Assembly (NCBI RefSeq): GCF_900176415.1
Contig: NZ_FWXO01000006.1
Location: 62,001-126,000 of the forward strand
Source: Cellulophaga tyrosinoxydans
GTDB lineage: Bacteria; Bacteroidota; Bacteroidia; Flavobacteriales; Flavobacteriaceae
DNA: 64,000 nucleotides
Direction: 5' to 3'
Shown here: piece after piece, positions 54,089 to 63,900 of the stretch
How the letters are laid out: the number at the start of each line of letters is the position of its first letter
Numbering within the stretch: the first letter of the stretch is position 1
Translations under genes and position numbers: made by a program
The notes under the pieces: model-generated
Told to the model about the DNA's origin: nothing
What the model saw: the letters and a program-made list of their open reading frames with translations, nothing else
The model's database searches: none

Positions 54089-55546
54089 ATGAATACAGAA
54101 ATAAGAGCATTAGAGCCAAAAAGTGTTTGGAACAAGTTTGCAGATTTAAATGCAGTGCCAAGACCCTCTAAAAAGGAAGAAAGGGTAATCCAATTTATGT
54201 TGGATTTTGGAAAAAGTCTTAAACTAGAAACATTCAAGGATGAAGTTGGAAATGTAATCATTAGAAAACCTGCAACGAAAGGCTATGAAAATAGAAAAAT
54301 AATTACGTTGCAATCTCATTTAGATATGGTACATCAAAAAAACAATGACACTGTTTTTGATTTTGATACTCAGGGAATTGATATGTATGTGGAGGAAGAT
54401 TGGGTAAAAGCCAAAGGTACTACGCTTGGTGCAGATAATGGCCTTGGAGTGGCAACAATTATGGCACTTTTGGAGCGTACTGATATTCCACATCCTGAAT
54501 TAGAGGCGTTATTTACTATAGATGAAGAAACTGGAATGACTGGCGCTATGGGTTTAAAAGCAGGAGTGTTAAAAGGAGCCATTCTTCTGAATTTAGATAC
54601 CGAAGAAGATGATGAAATAGACATAGGTTGTGCTGGTGGAATTGATGTTACTGCTACAAGAAATTATAAGGAAAAACTTAGTGGTATTGGTGCTATTGCT
54701 TTTGAAATAACGGTTAAAGGATTATCAGGCGGGCATAGTGGTATGGATATTCATAAAGGATTGGGTAATGCCAATAAAATTATGAATAGATTGTTATACT
54801 CGGCTTCGGAAAAATTTAGGGTTAGAATTTCAGAAATTAATGGAGGAAGTTTACGAAATGCAATTCCAAGAGAAAGTGTAGCCGTGGTAACGGTAGATAA
54901 AGCGCATAAAGATGATTTTCTCAAAGAATTTAATTCTTGGTCCGCTACTATTAAAACCGAATTAAAAGTACAAGAACCAAATTTAACAATAGGCTTAATT
55001 GAAACTAAAAAGCCTAAAAGAGTTATGGGGAGTCGTACACAAGATAAATTTTTGAAAGCAATGTATGCAGCGCAAAATGGTGTGTATGCCATGAGTGCAG
55101 CTATGGACGATTTGGTAGAAACTTCTAATAATATTGCCAAAGTAAAAGTTGCTAATGGAAAAATACATATTGGGTGTTTAACACGCTCTTCTGTAAATTC
55201 TGCGAAGTTAGATTTGGCAAATACGCTAAAATGTACTTTTGAATTGGCTGGCTTTTCTGTTGATTTTAGTGGCGAATATCCGGGATGGAACCCCAACCCA
55301 AATTCAGCAATTTTAAAAGTATTAAAGGCGCAGTACAAGAAGGTTTTTAATGAAGAACCAAAAGTGGTTGCTTGTCATGCGGGTTTGGAATGTGGTATTT
55401 TAGGTCAAAATTATCCTGATATGGATATGATAAGTTATGGTCCAACAATTAAAGGAGCCCATTCTCCAGATGAACGAGTGAGCATTTCTTCCGTTCAGAA
55501 ATTTTGGAAATTCACCTTAGATATTTTGAAGAATATCCCTGAATAA
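54089..55546 (+). CDS. pepD: M20-family aminoacyl-histidine dipeptidase (PepD)
   Basis: 485 aa from the ATG at 54089. An earlier ATG at 54059 adds ten residues unlike family members, and a -7 element TATTTTTG sits inside it (54064-54071), so the later start is preferred. Metal-site motifs: LQSHLDMVHQKN, GTTLGADNGLGVATIMALLE, TIDEETGMTGAMGLK, GLSGGHSGMDIHKGLGNANK and CHAGLECGI. This is the cytosolic non-specific dipeptidase of the M20 family, which hydrolyses dipeptides such as carnosine or Xaa-His. Divergent from DUF3810. Confidence 0.94.
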   Translation: MNTEIRALEPKSVWNKFADLNAVPRPSKKEERVIQFMLDFGKSLKLETFKDEVGNVIIRKPATKGYENRKIITLQSHLDMVHQKNNDTVFDFDTQGIDMYVEEDWVKAKGTTLGADNGLGVATIMALLERTDIPHPELEALFTIDEETGMTGAMGLKAGVLKGAILLNLDTEEDDEIDIGCAGGIDVTATRNYKEKLSGIGAIAFEITVKGLSGGHSGMDIHKGLGNANKIMNRLLYSASEKFRVRISEINGGSLRNAIPRESVAVVTVDKAHKDDFLKEFNSWSATIKTELKVQEPNLTIGLIETKKPKRVMGSRTQDKFLKAMYAAQNGVYAMSAAMDDLVETSNNIAKVKVANGKIHIGCLTRSSVNSAKLDLANTLKCTFELAGFSVDFSGEYPGWNPNPNSAILKVLKAQYKKVFNEEPKVVACHAGLECGILGQNYPDMDMISYGPTIKGAHSPDERVSISSVQKFWKFTLDILKNIPE

Positions 55547-55602
55547 AGGGATGAAAATGGATTTGTAAAACCATAAATTTGTCTTTAAACAAATAATATA
55601 TA

Positions 55603-56370
55603 ATGAAAAAAGGAATTTTACTTTTTACGGCTATGCTTTTATCTTTTAGTATCCATGCGCAATTTGGCAAGGTATTAAAAAAAGGGAATGTAGATGCTGG
55701 AAAAAAACTTGTAGCAGCTGCATCTTTATCTGATGAAGATATGGCGAAATTATCATTAGAGTCTGTGGTTTGGATGGATGAAAATAATCCTGTTGGAGAA
55801 GCTGGAGATGCCTATGCAGATCGATTAGCTAAATTAGTTTCAGGATTTGAATCTGAAGACGGATTAGCGCTGAACTTTAAAGTATACTTGGTAACTGACG
55901 TAAATGCTTTTGCAACACCAGACGGCAGTGTAAGAGTTATGGCTGGATTAATGGATTTAATGACGGACGATGAAATTTTAAGTGTTATTGGCCATGAAAT
56001 TGGTCATGTAAAATTAGGTCATTCTAAGGAACGTTATAAGGCAGCTTATAAAATTTCAGCTGCTAAAGATTTGGCCGTAGCAAATACAGATTCAGGAAAA
56101 ATTTTAGCTGATGATGAAATAGGTGGTTTTGTTGAAAATGTTCTTAATGCACAATTTTCTCAAACTAATGAGTCCGAATCTGATGAATACGGATTTGATT
56201 TTTTAGTACGTCATAATTTAAATTACCATGCAATGGAAGGTGCTTTTACAAAACTTGCTTCTTTAAGTGATAATGGAGGTAAAGGTTCACTTACTTCTTC
56301 GCATCCTGGTAGTGCAAAACGCGCGGAAAGAGCAAAAGAGTGGGCAGATAAGCAAGATGCTAAAAAATAA
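55603..56370 (+). CDS. Exported M48 family metalloprotease
   Basis: 255 aa. A signal peptide (MKKGILLFTAMLLSFSIHAQ) is followed by an M48 domain: FATPDGSVRVMAGLMDLMTD, VIGHEIGHVKLGHSKERY and ESDEYGFDFLVRHN (third zinc ligand). The C-terminal SSHPGSAKRAERAKEW closes the domain. It resembles periplasmic LoiP/YcaL-like proteases that degrade misassembled envelope proteins. No lipobox. A -7-like TAAATTTG (55574-55581) precedes it and a terminator follows. Confidence 0.93.
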   Translation: MKKGILLFTAMLLSFSIHAQFGKVLKKGNVDAGKKLVAAASLSDEDMAKLSLESVVWMDENNPVGEAGDAYADRLAKLVSGFESEDGLALNFKVYLVTDVNAFATPDGSVRVMAGLMDLMTDDEILSVIGHEIGHVKLGHSKERYKAAYKISAAKDLAVANTDSGKILADDEIGGFVENVLNAQFSQTNESESDEYGFDFLVRHNLNYHAMEGAFTKLASLSDNGGKGSLTSSHPGSAKRAERAKEWADKQDAKK

Positions 56371-56388
56371 TTAATTAGATAGAGTAAT

Positions 56389-56432
56389 AAAAAAGCTTCA
56401 TTCCATTTTTAATACGGAATGAAGCTTTTTTT
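56389..56432. terminator. Bidirectional terminator between the M48 gene and the PPIase gene
   Basis: AAAAAGCTTCATTCC and its complement GGAATGAAGCTTTTT, an 15-bp stem with an 11-nt loop, followed by T residues on both strands. It lies between convergent genes. Confidence 0.92.
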
Positions 56433-56458
56433 ACAGATAATATTTTGGGGTTTATCTT

Positions 56459-57598
56459 TTAGTTAGATATGCTAACCAGTTCCAAATCAAATATCAAATC
56501 GGTATTTGGTCCAATTGGCCCTCTACCAGCTTCGCCATAACCTAAGTGTGCAGGAATAAATACTCGTGCCTTTTCACCTTCTTTTAAATTCATCACAGCT
56601 TCTTTAAATCCGGCAATCATTTGAGCATCTAAACTTACCAACATTGGCATTGGTTCGTAACCCATTTGATCTCTTCGCTGCCAGCTGTATTGACCAAATA
56701 ATTTGGCAACTTCTTCATAATTACTATCAAATAAACGTCCGTCTTCAAAGTAACCTGCATAATATAAGTTAGCAGTTTCTCCAATTTTAGCAACACTACC
56801 AGTACCTTCTTTTAAAGTATATATTTTTAATCCAGAAGCTAAGGTTTTAGCTTTGCTTTTTTGGTCAGCTATTTCACTTGTAAAAGTTGCCATGGAGCTT
56901 TTCATATTAGCTTGGCGTTCCGCTTCGATTCTTGCAGCTTCTTTCTCTCTAATTTCCTCGTCTGCAAAATATTTAGTCATTACTGCAACAGCATCAAACT
57001 TTTTAGCTTCTTTACCGTTACGAATAATCTTTACTTTATTCATAACTACAGCTTCTACAGGTTTATCATTAGCACCTGTTTTTACGTTTGCAATAGAATC
57101 TAACACATCTAAACCATTTACAACTTCTCCAAAAACAGAGTGTCTACCATCTAACCAAGGGGTTGCTTTGTGTGTTATAAAAAACTGACTTCCATTTGTT
57201 TTAGGGCCAGAATTTGCCATAGAAAGAATTCCTTTTCTTGAATGTGATAATGAATCCACAAATTCATCTGCAAAACGATATCCAGGATTACCCATCCCTG
57301 TAGCAGTAGGATCACCACCCTGAATCATAAAATCTTTCATTACTCTATGAAAAGTAAGTCCGTCATAATATTTTTTTCCTTTTAAACTATCGGTAACAAA
57401 AGGATTATCGCCCTCTGCTAGTGCAATAAAGTTCGCAACAGTTACAGGCGTTTTTTCAAATTCTAATTTTACAATAATGTCACCTTTTGAGGTTTGGATA
57501 TCAGCAAAAACGCCATCACCTAAATCGGCTGTTTTACTAGATTTACAACTTGTTATAAGTGCAGTTGCAATAAGAAATAAACTAAAGAATTTTTTCAT
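56459..57598 (-). CDS. Cyclophilin-FKBP fusion peptidyl-prolyl isomerase lipoprotein
   Basis: 379 aa. A lipoprotein signal with lipobox ITSC (C18). The cyclophilin domain spans about 30-200: FHRVMKDFMIQGGDPTATGM, GNPGYRFADEF, SMANSGPKTNGSQFFITH and WLDGRHSVFGEV carry the catalytic Arg/Phe/Gln/His residues. A charged helix (about 205-250) links to an FKBP domain (about 265-379): LYYAGYFEDGRLFDSNYEEV, AQMIAGFKEAVMNLKEGEKA and FIPAHLGYGEAGRGPIGPNT. Two unrelated isomerase folds in one envelope protein. It starts 10 bp after gldI. Confidence 0.93.
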   Translation of the reverse strand: MKKFFSLFLIATALITSCKSSKTADLGDGVFADIQTSKGDIIVKLEFEKTPVTVANFIALAEGDNPFVTDSLKGKKYYDGLTFHRVMKDFMIQGGDPTATGMGNPGYRFADEFVDSLSHSRKGILSMANSGPKTNGSQFFITHKATPWLDGRHSVFGEVVNGLDVLDSIANVKTGANDKPVEAVVMNKVKIIRNGKEAKKFDAVAVMTKYFADEEIREKEAARIEAERQANMKSSMATFTSEIADQKSKAKTLASGLKIYTLKEGTGSVAKIGETANLYYAGYFEDGRLFDSNYEEVAKLFGQYSWQRRDQMGYEPMPMLVSLDAQMIAGFKEAVMNLKEGEKARVFIPAHLGYGEAGRGPIGPNTDLIFDLELVSISN

Positions 57599-57608
57599 TT
57601 TTTTTAAA

Positions 57609-58187
57609 CTATTTAATTGGATTTTGCTCTATTTTAAGAATTTCTATTGATGATTTAATGGGTGTATTAGGTTCTATTTTATTGTCATCGCCATGATAAC
57701 CAAAACCTAAGGATGAAGGGAATAAAAAGGTTGCTTTTTCTCCTTCTTTTAATAACGTAAACGTATTTCTTAAACCTTTGAATAAGCTTGGTTTATCCAC
57801 TTTTATTTGTTGCACCCCAATTTCTTTTGCTGAATAAATGGTATCATTTGTTAAGGTCATGATGTTGTAGGTTAAGGTTACAATATCTTCTCCTTTAGGG
57901 ATATAGGTTGTGCTGTCGTTTTTAGTTTCGTAATAAAACCAAGAGCCACTTGAGGTAGGTAAATACTGATGTAAAGTATCTTTTTTTACCAAAGCATTAA
58001 TAATACCAACTTCTATTGCTAGGAGCTCTTTGTTGCGCTCTACGGTAGATTTTACAATTTTTGGAACAGAGCTGCGTATAGGCTTTCTAGCTTCTGGGCC
58101 ATCGCAACTAAAAAGGAATAGGGCAATTAAAAAATAGAGGCTATTTTTTACGTGTGTCTTGCTATTGTTTTTTATGTGTGCCAACAT
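57609..58187 (-). CDS. gldI: Gliding motility-associated peptidyl-prolyl isomerase lipoprotein GldI
   Basis: 192 aa. Lipobox FLFSC gives acylated C28. The C-terminal ~110 residues form an FKBP-type domain (DKPSLFKGLRNTFTLLKEGE, KATFLFPSSLGFGYHGDDNK, PNTPIKSSIEILKIE). GldI is the FKBP-like lipoprotein needed for gliding in Flavobacterium johnsoniae and assists folding of envelope proteins. Its start shares one base with the end of nrnA. Presence suggests gliding or at least T9SS-linked envelope functions. Confidence 0.9.
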   Translation of the reverse strand: MLAHIKNNSKTHVKNSLYFLIALFLFSCDGPEARKPIRSSVPKIVKSTVERNKELLAIEVGIINALVKKDTLHQYLPTSSGSWFYYETKNDSTTYIPKGEDIVTLTYNIMTLTNDTIYSAKEIGVQQIKVDKPSLFKGLRNTFTLLKEGEKATFLFPSSLGFGYHGDDNKIEPNTPIKSSIEILKIEQNPIK

Positions 58188-59206
58188 TATAACTGGTTTA
58201 TGTCGTTTTTATATTTCGGTAGCAAGGATACAAAATACTCCTCAGTTTCTTTTAAAGAAACATCGCTTTTTCCACCAGCGGCATTATGATGCCCACCACC
58301 TTGAAAATGTGCTCTTGCAAATTCATTGACTGAAAAATCACCTTCCGATCTAAAGGATATTTTAATAATACCTTCTTCTTTGTTTTCAATAAATATTACT
58401 GCAAAGCGAATTCCATCTAAAGTAAGTCCATAATTCACAAAGCCTTCGGTATCTCCTTTTTTATAATTATAGGTGTCTAATTCTTCCTGACTAAGTGTAA
58501 TATATGCCGTAGCATAGTCTTCTAAAATAACCATGTTTTTTAGCGCACAGCCTAATAAATGTAATCTACTAGGCGAATTGGTATCGAATACAACATTATG
58601 TATATAGGTATTCTTCGCTCCTCTATCAATAAGGTCGGCTACAATACGGTGTGTGGTACTTGTCGTAGAAGAAAATTTAAAAGAGCCAGTATCGGTCATT
58701 ATTCCTGCATATAAGCAATTCGCCATTTCAGCGGTTATTTTATCCGTGTCTCCTAAGAAATTAATAAAATTATAGACCATTTCGCAGGTAGAACTCATGG
58801 TAACATCCGAGTAGGTCACCAAGGCATAGTCCGAAGGTTCTTGATGGTGATCTATCATGATGAATTCTGCAGTAGCTTCTTCTAAGTTAGATTGCATTTG
58901 ACCTACGCGCCCAAGGTGATTAAAATCGAGTGTAAAGATTAATGTGGCTTCTTTTAAAACCCGTACCGCTTGTGAGTTTTCTACTTCAAAATTTAGAATT
59001 TTATCACTGCCAGGCATCCATTTTAAAAATTTTGGAGCATCATTAGGGCTAACTATGGTAGCATTTTGCCCCATGTTATTTAAATAATGCCACAAACCTA
59101 GCGTAGAACCAATAGCATCGCCATCTGGGTTTTTATGTGGGATTATTGCAATTCTTTGCGGAGTGCTTAGTAAGCCTTTTATGCGTTTTATATCTTCTAA
59201 ATTCAT
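58187..59206 (-). CDS. nrnA: DHH-family bifunctional oligoribonuclease/PAP phosphatase NrnA
   Basis: 339 aa. The DHH domain has IIPHKNPDGDAIGSTLGLWH, FTLDFNHLGRVGQM and MIDHHQEPSDYA; the DHHA1 domain ends with FARAHFQGGGHHNAAGGKSD. NrnA degrades nanoRNA and 3'-phosphoadenosine 5'-phosphate in the cytoplasm. Start ATG at 59206, and a -7-like TATCTTTG (59219-59212, reverse) is directly upstream. It is the first gene of the nrnA-gldI-PPIase transcript. Confidence 0.96.
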   Translation of the reverse strand: MNLEDIKRIKGLLSTPQRIAIIPHKNPDGDAIGSTLGLWHYLNNMGQNATIVSPNDAPKFLKWMPGSDKILNFEVENSQAVRVLKEATLIFTLDFNHLGRVGQMQSNLEEATAEFIMIDHHQEPSDYALVTYSDVTMSSTCEMVYNFINFLGDTDKITAEMANCLYAGIMTDTGSFKFSSTTSTTHRIVADLIDRGAKNTYIHNVVFDTNSPSRLHLLGCALKNMVILEDYATAYITLSQEELDTYNYKKGDTEGFVNYGLTLDGIRFAVIFIENKEEGIIKISFRSEGDFSVNEFARAHFQGGGHHNAAGGKSDVSLKETEEYFVSLLPKYKNDINQL

Positions 59207-59283
59207 GGCCGCAAAGATACTATTTTATAACATAGTGGTAACGTTCAAAGTGGTATTTTTGTAGTACCGTAAACTTAGATTAC

Positions 59284-60321
59284 ATGAAAAAAGCAACGCG
59301 ATTTTTTGGACTATTATTTTTTGCAATCATTTTTAATTTACACGCACAAGATGATAAAAAATTGACAGATTCCATTGGGCTACCAGATTTTACCATAGCA
59401 TTTGGGTCCTGCAATAAACACAATGTAGATAATTTGTTGTGGGATGATGTTCTTAACACTAATCCAGATGTTTGGATTTGGGGCGGCGATATAATTTATG
59501 CCGATACAGATAAGATGCCAAAACTTAGAAGGCTTTATACCTTGCAAGATAGCGTGCCAGGGTATATGGCATTACGCACAAAAATTCCTGTTATTGGTAC
59601 TTGGGATGATCATGATTACGGACTTAATGATGGTGGGGAAGAGTTTAAAGCTAAAAAGGAAAGTCAGCAGGAGTTTCTAGACTTTTTAAAAGTGCCAAAA
59701 GATAGTCCAAGAAGAAGTCAAGAAGGGGTATATGCTTCGCATGTGTACAACACGGTAAAAGGCTCTATTAAGGTAATTGTGTTAGATACCCGTTATTTTA
59801 GAACAGCACTTACAGAAGATACCGAAACTAGAAAAAGAAACAAACCAAATGCCTATGGCGATGGCACAGTTTTAGGAGCAGCGCAATGGCAATGGCTATC
59901 CGATGAATTGACAAATAGTACGGCAGATTTTAATGTTATTGTAAGTAGTATACAAGTTTTGTCTAATGAACACGGGTTTGAAACATGGGGAAATTTTCCG
60001 CACGAGGTAGATAAACTTAAAAAAACGATTGTTTCATCTAAAGCCAAAGGTGTTGTGGTTGTATCTGGTGATCGACATATTTCAGAGTTTTCTAGAACCA
60101 AGGTTGACGGATTGGCCTATCCTTTAATAGATTTTACCAGTAGTGGGCTAACGCATACTTATTCATCGTACTCCGGAGAGTCCAATCCGTATAGAGTAGG
60201 AGAGGTAGTCTTTGTAATAAGTTTTGGAGTTTTAGAATTTAATTTTAATGAAAAACAAATACATTTTAAAATGATAGGTGATAATGGCAAGCTGTTAGGA
60301 GAATTAAAACAAGGGTATTAA
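59284..60321 (+). CDS. PhoD-like alkaline phosphatase D family protein
   Basis: 345 aa. The signal peptide (FFGLLFFAIIFNLHAQ) leads to a calcineurin-like metallophosphoesterase: FAFGSCNK-type start (IAFGSCNKHN), IWGGDIIYADTDKMPKLRR, GTWDDHDYGLNDGGEEFK, IKVIVLDTRYF and VVVSGDRHISEFSRTK bind the metals. It hydrolyses phosphate esters or diesters outside the cytoplasm. A -7-like TATTTTTG (59254-59261) precedes the ATG by 22 bp. No Tat signal is visible although PhoD proteins often have one. Confidence 0.92.
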   Translation: MKKATRFFGLLFFAIIFNLHAQDDKKLTDSIGLPDFTIAFGSCNKHNVDNLLWDDVLNTNPDVWIWGGDIIYADTDKMPKLRRLYTLQDSVPGYMALRTKIPVIGTWDDHDYGLNDGGEEFKAKKESQQEFLDFLKVPKDSPRRSQEGVYASHVYNTVKGSIKVIVLDTRYFRTALTEDTETRKRNKPNAYGDGTVLGAAQWQWLSDELTNSTADFNVIVSSIQVLSNEHGFETWGNFPHEVDKLKKTIVSSKAKGVVVVSGDRHISEFSRTKVDGLAYPLIDFTSSGLTHTYSSYSGESNPYRVGEVVFVISFGVLEFNFNEKQIHFKMIGDNGKLLGELKQGY

Positions 60322-60352
60322 AAGCTTAATGCTATGCGCTTTGCCTTTTCAT

Positions 60353-60374
60353 CAACAGTTTTAGAAAACTGTTG
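60353..60374. other. 22-bp inverted repeat overlapping the ndk -33 element
   Basis: CAACAGTTTT-AG-AAAACTGTTG, a perfect 10-bp inverted repeat with a 2-bp centre. Its last three bases form the -33 TTG of the ndk promoter. It could be an operator or the terminator of the phosphatase gene (no T tract after it). Function not established. Confidence 0.6.
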
Positions 60375-60401
60375 TAGAATATATTAAAAGTAGTACTTTT
60401 G
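60372..60401 (+). promoter_or_regulatory. Bacteroidota housekeeping promoter of ndk
   Basis: TTG (60372-60374), a 19-bp spacer and TACTTTTG (60394-60401) fit the primary sigma consensus exactly. The ndk ATG follows 16 bp later. Confidence 0.85.
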
Positions 60402-60417
60402 CACAAAAATTAAGAAA

Positions 60418-60837
60418 ATGACAACAAATAGAACATTTACAATGCTTAAGCCAGATGCTGTTGAAAACGGACATATTGGTGCTATTTTAGACAAAATAAA
60501 TGCTGCTGGATTTAAGATTGTAGCTATGAAGTTAACGCAACTGAGCAAGAGAGATGCGCAAGCTTTTTATGCAGTGCATAGTGCACGTCCTTTTTATGGT
60601 GAGTTGGTAGACTTTATGTCAAGAGGGCCAATCGTTGCGGCTATATTAGAAAAAGAAAATGCAGTAGAAGATTTTAGAGCTTTAATTGGTGCAACAAACC
60701 CTGCTGAAGCTGCTGAAGGAACCATCCGTAAAATGTTTGCTAAGTCGGTTGGTGAAAATGCAGTACACGGTTCTGATAGTGATGAAAATGCTGCTATCGA
60801 AGGTGCTTTCCATTTTTCAGGAAGAGAAGTTTTCTAG
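60418..60837 (+). CDS. ndk: Nucleoside diphosphate kinase
   Basis: 139 aa, the standard length. Ndk balances NTP and dNTP pools by transferring gamma-phosphate via a phosphohistidine, H117 in [33 protein letters not shown] and [19 protein letters not shown] are the family motifs. Monocistronic with a consensus promoter and a terminator. Confidence 0.97.
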   Translation: MTTNRTFTMLKPDAVENGHIGAILDKINAAGFKIVAMKLTQLSKRDAQAFYAVHSARPFYGELVDFMSRGPIVAAILEKENAVEDFRALIGATNPAEAAEGTIRKMFAKSVGENAVHGSDSDENAAIEGAFHFSGREVF

Positions 60838-60861
60838 TAAAACAGTACATAATTCAATGAT

Positions 60862-60893
60862 AAGGCTACCTAGAAATGGGTGGCCTTTTTTTT
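60862..60893 (+). terminator. Terminator downstream of ndk
   Basis: AAGGCTACC-TAGAAATG-GGTGGCCTT stem (one G-U pair) followed by eight T. It lies 24 bp past the ndk stop. Confidence 0.88.
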
Positions 60894-60903
60894 GTTGAAA
60901 AGA

Positions 60904-63900
60904 CTATCCTATTGCAAGTTTTGCTGCATCTTTCCACATATAATTAGGCATTGGCACTTCAATTTTCCATGTAATACTCATTGGTTTTGAACCATAATGG
61001 CTTATATATTTTGCTTTTCCTACGAATACATAACCCATAGTATTACTGTATTCGTCTTTTGCTTTTTCTCTAATGAAAAGAAGTATGATTTTATTCAATT
61101 TTTCGTGTTCAATATAAGTAATTCCTTTTCCCATATTTGGTCGCGTTTGGTTTTGCGATTGCCAGTGAAAAAGAATGTCATTTATGGCATAATCATCATA
61201 CATAGTTGTTGGAGAAAAATTTTCTTCGGATTTAATTAAATCAATAAATAAAATTTCTGTATTGTTTGCTTTATTTTCAGCAACGCCTTCTCTATTAGAT
61301 GACTGTTTTTCAAATGTACTCATACCAAAGGCGACCAAAATCTGGTCTCTAGTATAACGTGAATGTAATTTTAAGGGTTGATTAAATGGTAACGCGATGT
61401 CACATTCTTTAAAATCAATTAGTTCTAATTTATATTCTAAGAATTCTATTATTTCTTTTACCAGAGTTGGATTAGATGCAATAGATTTTAGACTAGATTG
61501 TAGATTTTTAAAACTACTCTGATTTTGCCAGACATCATAATGTAGCATTAGTGCAAACAGATTTTCTTTTTCATTGTTGATATCTTCAGAGTATTCAAAA
61601 TTGTTTTTAGCAATATCCAAAATGAAATTAAAATAGCTAAGGGAATTTGTAGCAAGCCACTTATTCTTTATTGCACTTAAAATTTCTTTTTCATTGATTT
61701 TACTAAAATTGGAGATTTTGCCAGCTTGTTCTTTTAACCTGCTCCAAGTATCTTTTTTGTAAATAGTTTCAATTGGAATATGATATAATGTACTAAAGTT
61801 TTTAAGCGTTAGAGGTAAATTTGAATGAGATTCAAAAGTTCTAATTTTTTGTATAATTTGATTTCTATTAATTGAAGTGGCGTTTCTAATATTATCTAAA
61901 ATAAATTCTTTTGCTTTTTTCTCCAAAATTATGGAACAACCTAGTGGTAAATGCGGGAAATTGTCCTCAACTTCTTTTTTAATGGAGGTGTTTGTTTTGC
62001 CTATTAATGCTCTAAATTTTCCTTCAAAATCATATTCTGGTCGGGAGTTAGAAACAAAGTCAAGCACACTTAGAACTTCTTTTTTGTCATATAATCTTAA
62101 ACCCCTTCCTAATTGCTGTAGAAAAACAGTTAAACTTTCCGTGGGTCTTAAAAATAATACGGTATCAATTTCTGGAATATCAATTCCCTCATTGAAAATG
62201 TCAACAACAAAAAGATAATTAATTTCTTTAAATTTTAATTTTTGTTTTAAATTTTCTCTTTCCTTATTGTTTTTACTTGTTAAATAGGCCGCCTTTAATC
62301 CGGCTAATAAAAATTTTTCAGACATAAATTTGGCATGTTCAATGGTAATACAAAAACCTAAAGCACGAACATCTTGAATATCTCTGGTGTATTTTTCTAA
62401 ATGTGTTATGATTTCATTAACTCTTCTATCATTGGCGGTGTATAAATTGGTTAATTCTTTAGCATCATATTTGCCTTTTTCCCAACGAACATTACTCAAA
62501 TCAACGCTATCTGTTATTCCAAAATATTGAAACGGACACAAAAGTTTTTTGTTCAATGCTTCGGGCAATCTTATTTCAGCAGCAATTCTATCTGAGAAAT
62601 CGTCTAATATGTTTTTACCATCCATCCTTTCAGGGGTGGCGGTTAAACCAAGTAGTATTTTTGGTTTAAAATATTCTAATAATGACCTGTAACTTAGTGC
62701 TTGACTATGATGAACTTCATCAATTATGATGAAATCATAATATTCAGGACTTAATGAAATGTTTTCTAGTCGATTGTTTATTGTTTGAATTGATGCAAAA
62801 AGAAATTCGTAATTATCTGGTTCTAAACCATCAACCCAAAGTTGTCCAAAATTATTATTTTTTAGCACTCCTCTAAAAGTATAAAGTGATTGGGATAATA
62901 TTTCTTTTCGATGTGCAATGAATAATAAACGAGAATTTTGGTTTTTGTCTAAGTAAGATTTAAAATCAAAAGCAGATATTACCGTTTTTCCAGTTCCTGT
63001 AGCAGCTACTAACAGATTTTTATATCTATTATGTACACTTCGTTCTACTTCAAGCTTCTCTAAAATTTCTTTTTGATATGCATAAGGTTTAATGTCAAAA
63101 AAATTTGCTGAAAACGTATTGTTATATTTGTTTCCTCCGATGTTTAAAGCATCTTTTAACTTCGAACTGTGTATGGTGGAATCGAAAGTTTCAAACTCAT
63201 TATTTTGCCAATAAGATTCAAATGTTTTCTGAAATTTATCAATGATATGACTAACTTCTTTAGTAGTGATTTTTAGATTCCATTCTAGACCATCTGTTAA
63301 AGCTGATCTTGAAAAGTTTGAAGAACCTATATAACCAGTGTGAAAACCAGAATTTCTATAAAATAAATATGCTTTTGCATGCAATCTTTCGTTACCAGTA
63401 TTATATGAAACCTTGATTTCTGTGTTTTCTAATTCGGATAGGACTTTTATTGCTTTAAAGTCTGTAGCTCCCATATAAGTGGTTGTAATAACTCTTAAGT
63501 TTCCTCCACGTTTTGTAAATTCTTCAAGTTCATTTTTTAAAATTATTATTCCTTTCCATTTAATAAAAGACACGAGTAAGTCAATTCGATTGGAAGAAAG
63601 TATTTCTTTTTTTAACTCACTTTCTAACGACAATCCTGAATTTCCACCAGTAAATAGTTCACTTTGTGTTAATCGGGTATATGGTGTTATTGTTTTAAGA
63701 TGTTCGTCAAAATTAGAAAAATGAGCATCCAATTTATTGAAAATAGCTTTTAGAATTTTTCCTTCCGATTCTATTAAGTTTTCATCAAAATCCTCGTTAT
63801 TTAATTCATCTTTAAGTAATGAAATGATTTTATTTGCAAGCGAAATTTGATTCTGTATTGCGTTTTCACCGGTAATTTGTTTTAATACTAAGGAGACTAC

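Noticed and set aside
54751-55338. 195-codon reverse frame opposite pepD
   Set aside because: Antisense shadow of a conserved enzyme gene; no family-like motifs and no promoter.
63732-63732. TTG as start codon of the helicase gene
   Set aside because: 89 more in-frame codons without a stop extend to the window edge and look like the same protein, so the gene continues beyond 64000.
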